Both the position numbers and the translations under genes were made by a program. From Ophiura sarsii (Eukaryota; Echinodermata; Ophiuroidea; Amphilepidida; Ophiuridae): a stretch of DNA of 64,000 nucleotides. Below the pieces are notes generated by a model. The model was not told the origin of the DNA. It worked only from the letters and a program-made list of their open reading frames with translations, and ran no database searches. The DNA lies in contig CM069456.1 of NCBI GenBank assembly GCA_035610835.1, positions 28,934,788-28,998,787 on the forward strand, read 5' to 3'. This document shows positions 1 to 10,081 of the stretch, one piece after another (within the stretch, counting starts at the first letter, position 1; each line of letters starts with the position of its first letter).

Positions 1-939
1 GACTGTCGTCGTAAGAAATAGAATACAGAGAAAACTCGCTCCAATTGTGGCAATTGTTAAATATAAAACCACGTCCTCGTCTTGTGATGAACAATCATTA
101 TTGCATTCACCGGATATTTGTGTATCCTGCTTTATCATCTGGTCCCTGCTTTCATCTGTTATTACTGGTTTCACAATATATTCAGTATCTGTTCCCATGT
201 TGTGCATAGTTATCGGACCAATATGACATGTACGCTCCCTATTCGGAAATGCTGGACTGGATAGATGGCATGAACACATTGCTCCATGAAACGAAGTATC
301 TGCAATTAATGTTACCTGAGCGGTAACCATATCAGCAGTGGTTGTATTCCGAATTATCATTTGTCCATCCGGGTGATTACAGCTCCATTTTAATTCCACG
401 GTCGGTAATCCTTTCTCAGAAGAACATGTTAAAACAAGTTTGTTTCCAACGTACAGTTGTATTGGTTGGATTGGAATACTCTCACAAACAGGAAATAGTG
501 TATCCGGAAAGGAATGTATTCCAACGTTTACAGAATTCGTACCGATAATGTTATATCCTTCTCGTGACAGGTTTTCTACCCTGCATATATATTCACCTTG
601 ATCAGTGTGTAAAATATCCACTACAGTCAAAACGTATACATGGTTTTGGTCCGGAAATACGCGTGAAGCGAGAAATACACGGTTATGTAAAGATGAATCT
701 AAATATGACTTGCCTGATGTTATTGTTTCAAAACGTCCATCATTAACTCGTATAATATTGACTTTGTATCCATCTTGCATATTCCTTATTCTACACTGAA
801 TCACCATTAAACCACCAATCGTTAATGGTTTCATTAGTGAAGTCATTTCTACTGCTGCATTCGTTCCCTCTGTCCACGCAATATTCACAAACATCGTGAG
901 TATAACAACGATAATTATGATGCCAAATGACGCCGCCAT
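1..939 (-). CDS. Gene A: two-Ig-domain type I membrane receptor, group 1; 3' end outside the window
   Basis: An open frame of 313 codons runs from ATG at 939 down to base 1 with no stop, so the gene continues beyond the left edge. Residues 1-22 are a hydrophobic signal peptide. Ig domain 1 has Cys49 and Cys119 in a DQGEYIC motif. Ig domain 2 has Cys172 and Cys224, plus extra cysteines 152, 187, 222 and 238, and an N-glycosylation sequon NTT at 198. The stalk carries Cys279 and Cys283. The last residues are the first two thirds of the membrane helix; the tail is cut off by the window edge. The CxIW tryptophan of other copies is Arg52 here. It is the only family member on the minus strand. Its 5' region lacks the AGGTGTGTCACCGT block of group 2 but resembles that of C. 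The membership is certain; the receptor role is inferred. Confidence 0.9.
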   Translation of the reverse strand, partial: MAASFGIIIIVVILTMFVNIAWTEGTNAAVEMTSLMKPLTIGGLMVIQCRIRNMQDGYKVNIIRVNDGRFETITSGKSYLDSSLHNRVFLASRVFPDQNHVYVLTVVDILHTDQGEYICRVENLSREGYNIIGTNSVNVGIHSFPDTLFPVCESIPIQPIQLYVGNKLVLTCSSEKGLPTVELKWSCNHPDGQMIIRNTTTADMVTAQVTLIADTSFHGAMCSCHLSSPAFPNRERTCHIGPITMHNMGTDTEYIVKPVITDESRDQMIKQDTQISGECNNDCSSQDEDVVLYLTIATIGASFLCILFLTTTV

Positions 940-2170
940 GCTTAGACAAGCAACATCCAACGTTATCCACCGTAATATTGGGCGTGTTGTATACACTGTT
1001 TGTAAACGCTATCTCCGCCGAATACTATCGTACATTACTGGATTCAAAACGTACGCATATCCATATTATGCATTTAATGCATTAAAACCAGTCTAGTACA
1101 GCAGCTATTTCTTTGTTTAACTGATGAATTTCACGTCATATTCTAGCTACAGTATAGCGTAATGCTTGATAGAAAATGACGTTCTTCGACATTATTACGC
1201 ATACAGTGCATCGCATTGATTATGCATGAACAACAAACGCCATGGTAATATATTCACCGCATATAATTAAAGACCATGTCACCGTGTATGTTAATTAGAA
1301 CAGACTGGCATCCTAAGCTATTTATCATAAATATAAGAGATATTTCCGTAATTATATGCAGTACGATGATAATGCAATATGAAAATGAGCTTCAGGAGAA
1401 CAGTAGATGGCGTGCTTTAACCGCCGCGTATACTATATGATACATTTGGACTGTCACGTGGGAATGCTTTGACTGATTACCTTGTTTTCGTGGCAACAAC
1501 AATTCAAGTATTCTAACGCTACTTAAGGATGTATCAAAATACAATAGATAGAAGATAGCAGAAGTATTGAAGAAAATAGAGGATTTTGTCAAATGTGTTC
1601 ATTGTTCAAAGTTAATTTTCTCGTTGCGAGACCAGACGCTTTCTATAGGATACATGTCGCTTGTCAATGAAATTATTGAAATTGTTGTTTATTTATTTGT
1701 TTAGTTAGTTAATTAGTTAGTTCTTACTGTATAACCTTTAAAATCGGACAATACTTACACCATACGAAACACTGTACTCATTTATCTACGGAACATCGTC
1801 GCACAGCTACATTAATGTCAAACTAAAAGGAAAATTGAAATTGATGCGCAAGTACAATAGCATAGTATATTTTTAAGGAGGGTACATTTTTTTGAATAGC
1901 AAAGTCGTAATACAAGCCCATTAGGGGCAATATTAAGGTGGAATGCAGTTGGTGTTCTCACGCACAATAACCGTGCAGTCCACTCAATTGAGGGATAACA
2001 TTTCTATTTAAAGATGGGATGACTGGAGTAGGTGGTGGTGGTGTGAAGTACCTTAGAATGAATAAACACATTTATTTGTAACATATGTATGTTAGTATTT
2101 TAATTTAGCTAGTCAGATCAGTTAATCACATTTTTGTTGATTATTGTTTTCATCCGTGTGAATTACATGT
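940..2170. other. Intergenic between A and fragment B
   Basis: AT-rich DNA. The first 150 bp are the 5' flank of A and share a CACGCCCA segment with the flank of C. I see no other gene, no clear terminal repeats, and only short uninformative open frames. Confidence 0.5.
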
Positions 2171-2805
2171 ACGCCGTGTTTTCATGCCAGTCTAGCATTC
2201 CCGAATACGGAACGCTCATGTGATATTGGTCCGACAACTGTGCACAACATGGAAACATATAATGTCAATATAATGAAACCAGTAATACAAGATGGAAGTA
2301 GGGACCAGATTATAAAACAGGATACACAAATATTTGGCGAGTGCAAAAATGAATGTTATATTTAACAATTGCTACAATTGGAGCGCGTTTCCTCTGCATT
2401 TTATTTCTTACAACGACAATCATCTCATGTTACATCTCCACCGAGATTAGAAAAGCAAGACGTTCTGTACCTATAGGCGGATTTATAAATGAACGGACAC
2501 ATTGAAGCAGCGCATTGCGTACATTGCGTGATGCGCGCGCAATCATGAGCGTGATAATTTCAGGCGCGATCATCTTTGTGCTGCGTGCGTGTTGTTCGTT
2601 CAATTATTAAGTTGACTATAGTAATGATGGGAGTGAACCAGTGTATGTGTCACTACAGAGGCGACGTGATAATGAAAGGAATTCAATGTACTTGACACTT
2701 AAAGATCCAAATAATCCAGGAAGTCAAGTTCTCATGCCAAAGGAGGTCTTTGATAAATTTTACAGAACATTGCAACCGTCAGAAGAGTGTAAAGCGTCAA
2801 AAAAA
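2171..2805 (+). pseudogene. Fragment B: 3' half of a group 1 receptor gene
   Basis: Homology to the family starts in the second Ig domain (CHIGP-type segment near 2210) and runs through stalk, membrane helix and tail. It closely matches gene A in the stalk. The frame is broken: a stop follows the stalk near 2362, where the codons leading into the helix are altered, and bases 2477-2615 are a foreign insertion within the juxtamembrane region. The tail after 2622 is recognisable, with YVSL retained and the second motif changed to YLTL. The signal peptide and first Ig domain are absent. It cannot encode a receptor. An AATAAA follows the coding remnant at about 2813. Confidence 0.85.
2477..2615. 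mobile_element. Small inverted-repeat insertion in fragment B
   Basis: About 139 bp absent from all other copies, flanked on both sides by CTATAG (2471-2476 and 2616-2621), which looks like a 6-bp target duplication. The ends are imperfect inverted repeats around GAACGGACAC and GTTGTTCGTTC. The centre is rich in GCGC. No coding content; family unknown. Confidence 0.5.
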
Positions 2806-3196
2806 ATTAGAAAATAAAGTATGCGATTCTTCTATATTCAATAATTGTTTAATGAAACTTACTTCACAAAATATTGAATATAAAATTAATGAACAATTGC
2901 TTTAAATTAAGAAAGTATATAGTCATCCAGAAATGAAAACAAATTCATTCCGTAACTAGTTAATCACTTCTGGTATAAACAGTAATGTACATTACTGTAT
3001 ATATTGTAAGTATCCTTGGCATGCATAAGCTTTGATCTTATTTCATGTCATTAATCATGTTGTTTATTTTTAACACAATTGTATTATTGTCGGCATGTCT
3101 ATTAATACCCAATTCTGTGCAAATCATATAAATCATATAATATTGATGTGCAAATTAGCAATGATTTGCTAACTAGAAAGAGCATGTATGCATATA

Positions 3197-3865
3197 CAGG
3201 GTGAGTCAAAAAAAGTGTACTCAACTTCAGCGATTTTTATAGAAAAAAGCATTCGTTTGTTTTCAGAACAATATACTACGGTATAAAGACAAATTAATTA
3301 GCTTTAATATGAATTTTATCTGGTTTAGATTGGTTGAGGGAAACTTATTTTACGCTGTTGCGAATAAAAGTGACCAATTTAACGTCCGAACACGCTTCTG
3401 ACCATTATATTTCATAAGATACGACCAATAAAAAATTACAATACCGACAGCGAAAGGATCAATTCCTTTGTTATGAAATGATTAAAGTGTGGTAATTGTG
3501 TCATAAATAGGCCTTAAAGCTGTCTATTGTTTTAATCTATTAGGAAACAATTTTGAACAAGTGTATTGTCTACTTAATTATTTTATTAAACAAGATGTGT
3601 AATGCGTTACATCATAATCATAGTAAACATTATTAAGCTCGTTAAGCTTGAAATTAAAAACCGTGTTTTTGGTGAAAAAAACAGCTCCTGTACAGAAATA
3701 GTCATATTTACTTAACGGTATCATCAAATAGCGTGATTTTTTTTCCAGATGGTAGCAAAGAAATGGCGCAATCATTTAAAGTTTTGTTTGCCTTGATTTT
3801 GTGGTCAAAAATATTTTTTTTGATTTTTTTCTCAATTAGGGTACACTTTTTTTTGACTCACCCTG
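3197..3865. mobile_element. MITE, mariner-type, 669 bp
   Basis: Terminal inverted repeats begin CAGGGTGAGTCAAAAAAAGT on the left and mirror it on the right (ending TTTGACTCACCCTG). Both ends are flanked by TA (3195-3196 and 3866-3867), the target duplication of Tc1/mariner transposons. No transposase frame inside, so it is non-autonomous. Confidence 0.85.
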
Positions 3866-3867
3866 TA

Positions 3868-5545
3868 TATGAACTAGTTACTGTATTGGTCAATAGAGTA
3901 GTTCAGTATCGTGTTCGTTATTTTGTTTTGTGATGTTGCATTTCTGCATAAAATAATATCAAAGCACACAAATTGTAGCCTACACACTGTTATAGTAATG
4001 CAGCATTCTTGTAACAGCATTATTGTCGGCTCAAAATGTTGCGTACGAGAATAAGTTCATACTAATGTAAACAACAGCATCAATGATCAATAATGTCTTA
4101 CACGGTACCAATATTTATCGGATTCCAATTAGCAAGAACAAATCTACATATCGATTAAATTACAATATTCTCACGTTCTCAAAATGTCAATGCTGTGCAA
4201 TTCATAAACAAAATAAAACCAAATATTATTAATAATAATAATAATAATAAAAATAATGGCAGCTTATAATGCGCCAACATTCAACAAAATTGTTGCTCCA
4301 GGCGCATCGACACAACATTGCAAAACAAAATGAGTACAAAAATCTGAATGAAGGAAAACCGTCATCACTTCACAACAACAACAAAAATGGTAGCGTTGAC
4401 ATGGTTGAACTAATGACAATCCCCACTCACAATGTGAACAACGCCACAAATAATAACATACATTACCAGATTTAACAGAAATTAATTTAGAATATATTAT
4501 CCAACCTGTTCTGATTATAATCATATTATATGTCTTATTCCTGGATGTTAATCTTATGTCAAACATTGAAATATAATTAGGATGACTTATCAAGCCATGC
4601 AGATGTCACTATACTTATAACCTGAAACTGTACCGAATAGGAGTGTTAAATTGTTAATGTTCTAGAATATAACATTAGGTTTGTGACAAATAATACAATG
4701 ATTTTATTTACATGCAAAATGTTTCAAACATGGGTGTCTAAGCTGAACACAATAACACTTAAACAAAGGTTCGTTATTATGTAACCATGCCTGTTATTAC
4801 TTAGTATCGTGACAGGTTAATGATTTTCACTAATCTTTCTTTTCTTCGTTTTCTCTAAAAGTTGCAAAGTCGCGATGAAATACTTGGTACTGTTGCTGGA
4901 TTTATGGTATTAAATTATATTTTGACCAATTCCTAACTAAAATAGTCGTGATGGTTGATTAATTATCGTTACAAACAAACAAAAAACCTCCAATACGCTC
5001 GAAAGCCAATGCATTGATCATTCAATAAGACAACCATATTGTTCCACTACACCGTATGCAGCATTTAAAGGACGCCACCTACCGCTCTTTGAGTCACATT
5101 ATCATAACGCACTTTTATCTAGCTGCATATAATTACAGAGTATGTCTTGTAAATTAAATTATGATAAATATCTTAGGAGGTCAGTCTTTTCTATTAAATA
5201 TACACGGTTATACTGACTTTAATTATATACGGGGATATATTATATGACGTTTGTATTAACAATGCATAATCTACGCGATGTATGTATGCGTCATACTGTC
5301 GACGTCTTTCTCTATAAAGCATCATGTTATACTGTAGCTCAAATATGTCGTGAAATATTGCCGTTAGACAACGGAATATCTGGTGTGTTAGTCTGGTATT
5401 AATGCACAACATGTATATACGTACGGTGATATATTCAACGTTTTAAACCCAATACTGCAAACCAGTATTTGGACTATCCCGCTTTTAATACGCATTGCAC
5501 GGCACGCCCATACAGTGGATATAGTGGAATATTGCTAATATAATC
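3868..5545. other. Intergenic upstream of C; 5' flank shared with G
   Basis: Contains an (AAT)n microsatellite at about 4228-4252. From about 4915 the sequence matches the flank of pseudogene G at about 15475, marking the left edge of a segmental duplication. No gene recognised apart from the 5' flank of C. Confidence 0.6.
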
Positions 5546-7336
5546 ATGGCGTCGGTTGGTATTATCATCGTTATCATTTCAATTTTCGTGGATCATTCGT
5601 TGGCAGAGAGAACGGATACAGTAGTAGAAGTGACGTCACTAATGAAACCAGTAACAATTGGAGGTTTAATTCAGTGTCGAATATGGAACATGCAGGAGGA
5701 GTATACAGTCAATATGTTTCGATTTTATGATGGACGTATTAAGCCAATAACCTCTGGTTTCGCATATCTGGGCTCTTCTTTATTAGATAACCGTGTATTT
5801 CTTGCTACTCGAATATTCCCGGACCAAACCCATGTTTATGTATTAACGATGACGGACATCGCGTACGATGACCAAGGTGAATATAAAGTGCTCAACAAAA
5901 GAAAGTCGTACACTTTGTTTAGGTCATTTAAAGTAACTTTCGACTATTTGTTTACCAAACAGGCTAAATAGACATTTGGATGAATCTTTTAGGCACATTT
6001 TGATACCAAACATAACACCTAACAACAAAGATAAACCATGATTAGCACCATTTATAGAAAATTAGTCATTTTTCAAAAGTCACATTTCCAATACACTACG
6101 TGGAAGAAAACCCCAATTGTTAACAAGCACATAATGCCCTTTATGTTCGGAATCAAATATCCCGCTCACTAAGTGTACGCCCAGCGCAAAGGTAGTGTAC
6201 ACGGCTGCACTGTGGGATCGATTGCCCGCCGGTCAATCCTGGTTAATAACTGTGTCACGCATGGGGTGAACCTCGCACACACACAATTTCCTCCCGTGTA
6301 GTAATTGAAAATGTGACTTTGAAAAGTGACTAATTTTCTTTAAATGGCGCTAATCATGGTTTATCTTTGTTGCTAGGTGTTATGTTGGTATCAAAATGTG
6401 CCTAAAAGATTCATCCAAATGTCTATCTAGCCTGTTTGGTAAAAAAACAATCAAAAGTTACTTTAATTAACCTAAACAAAGTGTACGACTTTCTTTTGTT
6501 GAGCACTTTATATGTAGGGTGGAATACGTTTCCAAAGAAGGATCTAGTACGATTGCGTCGAAAACTGTAAGCATTATATTACACTCTTTCCCGAGTAAAG
6601 GATTCCCTACATGTGACAGCGTTCCAATCCAGCCTATAACATTGTATGCAGGAAACAAACTGATCTTAACATGTGCTTCTGAAAAAGCTATCCCGACTGT
6701 AAAACTTACATGGAGCTGCACTAATCTAGATGTACTCATGTCTGCCTGGAATACATCCAGTGCAAACATAGTATCCTCACAGGTAACATTAATATCCGAC
6801 ATGTCATACCACGGCGCTGTATTTTCTTGTCACTTATCCAGTACAGAATTTCCATATAGAGAACGTACTTGTCATATTGGTCCGCTAAATATACAAAACA
6901 AAGGAAATGATGTCAAAATTGTAAAACCAGTAATAACAGATGAAGGTAGGGACCAGATTATTATACAGGATACACAACTTTCTGATGAGTGCAATTATGA
7001 TTGTTCATCAGAAGATGAAGACATTGTATTATGTTTAAAACAATTGCCACAATTGGAGCGAGTTTTCTATGCATCTTATTTCTTACGACGACAGTCATCT
7101 TCTGTGTCAAATATCATAGTATCTCCAACGAGACCAGAGAAGCAAGACGTACTGCTTCAGGTAACGATGGAAGTGAATCAGTGTATGTGTCACTACAGAG
7201 GCGACGTGATAACGAGAGAAATTCAATGTACATGACACTTGAAGATCCAAATAATCCAGGAAGTAAAGTTCTCATGCCAAGAGAAGTCTTTGATGAATTT
7301 TACAGAACATTGACCGTTTACAAAAAAAGAGTGTGA
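5546..7336 (+). pseudogene. Gene C: group 1 receptor interrupted by a transposon and a frameshift
   Basis: The ATG at 5546 opens a signal peptide (MASVGIIIVIISIFVDHSLA) and most of Ig domain 1. At the GEY of the GEYxC motif a 623-bp inverted-repeat element is inserted, and reading through it meets a stop at 5971. Ig domain 2 and the stalk resume at 6511 and stay open to about 7040 (sequon NTS; SDEC and DC stalk cysteines). There, two extra bases relative to A shift the frame as the membrane helix begins. The helix and a complete tail with YVSL, YMTL and YRTL follow in another frame to 7336. The domain order matches A, so this is a full-length gene with two lesions rather than a fragment. The second lesion means it is probably dead even in cells lacking the insertion. 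Confidence 0.85.
5886..6508. mobile_element. MITE inside gene C, 623 bp, with inverted repeats of about 190 bp
   Basis: The ends AAGTGCTCAACAAAAGAAAG and its complement extend inward as a near-perfect inverted repeat of roughly 190 bp. TA flanks both ends (5884-5885 and 6509-6510). Counting one TA only, the two sides join in the reading frame seen in gene A, which confirms the boundaries. The centre (about 6090-6300) is more GC-rich and not recognised. Confidence 0.9.
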
Positions 7337-8657
7337 CTCGAAAACAGATACAACATAACATTCAAACACTGAGAATAATTTAATATTACCGATTATTTTA
7401 TCAAATAAATTTATGAATTAAGAATTATGAAGACACTACATTCAAGTTATGGATTATTGAATTCAAACAAACAATGCGTAGCTTTAGGAAAATGTACACT
7501 TTCCTAGAATTCACATGTAATCATTGTCAAGGTCAATATTCTTTTAGAAATAACATTTTTTTCTTGACTGATACAGTTGATTTTTGAATATAATATAGAT
7601 GAAGAACATATCACTCTTTACTTCGTATGTATATTATTATTTCCCACACTGCTATAGTTTTAACATTTTTTATTACTATATACTACTTGTAACATCCTTT
7701 TTTTAAACTTCCTCATTTGTTAAAATATATTCAAAATTTGATCTGTTTCGTGATTCTGTTGTCAAAAATATACAACATTGACTTCAATCTAATAAATACC
7801 TTTGCGATATATACTCAAAAGCGGCTCTTTAACGCTCGTCAGTATATATTGACGTATCATTCCATGCAAAATTCAATGAAATGGCTCATTTTACGTGTAA
7901 TACTCCGGGGAATAAAATAATTCAAAATGGCCTTCTATTTGTATGCAAATTAGTTGATATTTTGAATCGTTTCACGTACCCATTACCTGAAATGGGGCTC
8001 AAACAGCAAGTAAAATTGCATGTATTATACTAATGGTGTACTTTCCCCTTAAAATAACTTAAATGTGAGTGTAAAAAAATCGCATATACCGTGTAATTGT
8101 TATTGTGTAAACAGTATTGTCACGATGTTATGCGTTTTTCTGATTGTGTATTATCATCTACTATTGATGTGCAATCTATAAACATTTCGAAATTTGAACA
8201 CATATTCCTTGTTTACTAGATACATTGATATCGTGTCCGTAAGGTATTGTATAGTCACTGTTATATATAATGCTATGGACGAAATTCAACTATGTTTTGT
8301 TGTTGTTCGCGCGCAGCAGCGCACCAGCACGAGAACAACTAGGCACCAGCACGAGAACAACTAGGCATGCATGGGCGACCAATTTCACGATCGACCAATC
8401 GAACTCGCGGTCATTTTCTAAAAGCATCCGCTACGCACTTCCGGGTTTACGCACGTACTACGGTACATCCCTACGCATGTACGCATTCACGTAGTACATA
8501 GGAAGCAAGAAAGTCAATGGTTTTATATTCACCTCATCGGGCAAAATATGTAAATAGTCAACATTTCACTCAAATTATTTGTACAGTTATCACTTGTTAT
8601 GGCTATCAGAAAAAATCAAATACAAAATGTATACATTTTGGCCGAGAATATATACAA
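7337..8657. other. Intergenic between C and D, left part
   Basis: AT-rich. Bases 8080-8230 match 17310-17470 downstream of pseudogene G. Bases 8508-8610 resemble part of the 658-bp repeat at 18.6-19.9 kb. A 24-bp unit containing CACCAGCACGAGAACAACTA is present twice at about 8320-8366. No gene supported. Confidence 0.5.
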
Positions 8658-8815
8658 GACTGTCGTGTAGCGTAATTGCTCATACTATATACACGACAGT
8701 CGTTAACGCATGCGCAGTTGCAAATTTAGTGTTAAAGACTGTCGTGTAGCGAAATTGCGTAGACTATGTACACGACGGGGGTCAACCTGACACATGTGCA
8801 TATGCAAATCGAGTA
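8658..8815. repeat. Two tandem 79-bp units, each containing a hairpin
   Basis: GACTGTCGTGTAGCG starts at 8658 and again at 8737. In the first unit GACTGTCGTGTA is answered by TACACGACAGTC about 25 bp later, a perfect 12-bp stem; the second unit is a degraded version. Function unknown; it could be a remnant of an inverted-repeat transposon. Confidence 0.7.
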
Positions 8816-9362
8816 ATACACAACGACAGACAGTCGTTGAATTGAGTCGTGCATGCAATAATATCGAAGCTCAGATTAGGCCAAGCAAAAATATTAGAAC
8901 ATGTTTAGCGTTGGGAATTTTTCACAAAATAGAAGGAGAAGGCCTTTTAAAATCTTTTAGTACCAAAAGTCCTTGTATAATGTTATTAAACCTTGCGAAC
9001 CTTGAGGAGGGTCTCTTTAAATCTGTAAGGGGTTGGTCACCACAGAACTTGATTAAAATTCTTAAAAGAAAGAAATTTAGGGGCGGTTATTTTCTTTGGG
9101 GATGGGGGTCCCAACGTTATTGATTGTCGTCATTCGACCCCCCCCCCCCCCGAAATGATCAATTTTATGACTCCCTCTCTTACTCATTCGACCACCCCCC
9201 TCCCATTATTCTTTCTCAGATCTATACCGTAAGCTTTGAATAAGGCCTATCTGGTCTTTGAGAAACAGTTGAATGTGGAACATGTTTATTCTTTATTTGG
9301 TCTCATAAGCCCTTTAGCAAATTAATCGATTGTTAAAATGGTGTAATTACTGCATAATGTAC
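8816..9362. other. Unassigned sequence with C-rich tracts
   Basis: Holds a 109-codon open frame (8794-9123, plus) with no recognisable domain, then a run of about 14 C at 9140-9153. I find no homology to the receptor family. The open frame is probably chance. Confidence 0.35.
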
Positions 9363-9365
9363 TAA

Positions 9366-9515
9366 GGGAGCACATCAAAACTCGACCGCGCGGCAACCGC
9401 CGGTTCCGCCCGGTTGGACCGCATATCATTGTTTAGAACAATAGAAACCGGCTGCCACCGCAGGGAACCCCACGGAACCGGCGGTTGCCGGGCGGTCGAG
9501 TTTTGAAGTGCTCCC
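9366..9515. mobile_element. Harbinger-like MITE, 150 bp, nearly a full palindrome
   Basis: Ends GGGAGCACATCAAAACTCGA and its imperfect complement form about 43-bp inverted repeats rich in CCGCCGG. TAA flanks both sides (9363-9365, 9516-9518), consistent with the 3-bp TWA duplication of PIF/Harbinger elements. It is strikingly GC-rich against its surroundings. No coding capacity. Confidence 0.8.
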
Positions 9516-9683
9516 TAAGCGTACGTGCAGCACAGTGTGAGCACTATATTATTTTGGTACACAATTTCTTTAATAACAATCTATACAAGCTTTACTTTAC
9601 TTGACACTAGTGTACACTACCGTTCTTGATAGAGCAATTACTTTTAACGAAATGAATTCATAGACAACGGCTGTAGCGTTCAG

Positions 9684-10061
9684 TAGTACCCCCTCTATCG
9701 GTAGCATTCGACACATGGTTTTCATAAATGAATGGAATAAATTATACTGATGCATATTTAATTTATGGCGTACTGTAATGGATATTAGGCTAGGCTATCT
9801 GTGTGTCTTTGTTCAGTGCCGTGTATTACAGAATTAGTCATCACATTGGATAATACGTCGTATTTCATAGCAAATGGTTACACTTATATTCTTCAAATTG
9901 TCATCATTGAAGAGTAAATTCAGTAATTTACTTCGATTCTCCGTGTGATTTACGGATCGTGTCGTTTATAATATGTATAGATGCATCGTATAGAGACGAA
10001 TGAACGCTTTTAAAAACTGTATGTGATTAACAACGGCTCAAAACGTAAGGTGTGTCACCGT
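9684..10061 (+). promoter_or_regulatory. Conserved upstream region of gene D
   Basis: Carries three blocks shared by all group 2 genes: TAGTACCCCCTCTATCGGTA at 9684, the TATCTGTGTGTCTTTGTTCA block near 9798, and AGGTGTGTCACCG at 10048-10060, 21 bp before the ATG. The last block contains GGTG and CACC arms around TGT. Confidence 0.6.
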
Positions 10062-10081
10062 ACATTGACAATATTCACAAA

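Noticed and set aside
8794..9123. 109-codon frame upstream of D
   Set aside because: No recognised domain, no copy elsewhere, and it overlaps a hairpin repeat at its start.
10048..10060. AGGTGTGT read as a 5' splice donor
   Set aside because: The putative intron would contain the start codon or be under 30 bp; a promoter element fits better.
10052..10081. In-frame GTG start 30 bp upstream of D (likewise F, H, I, J, K)
   Set aside because: GTG lies in the conserved AGGTGTGTCACCGT block; L and M have no open upstream frame, and only the ATGGC is common to all and directly precedes the signal peptide.
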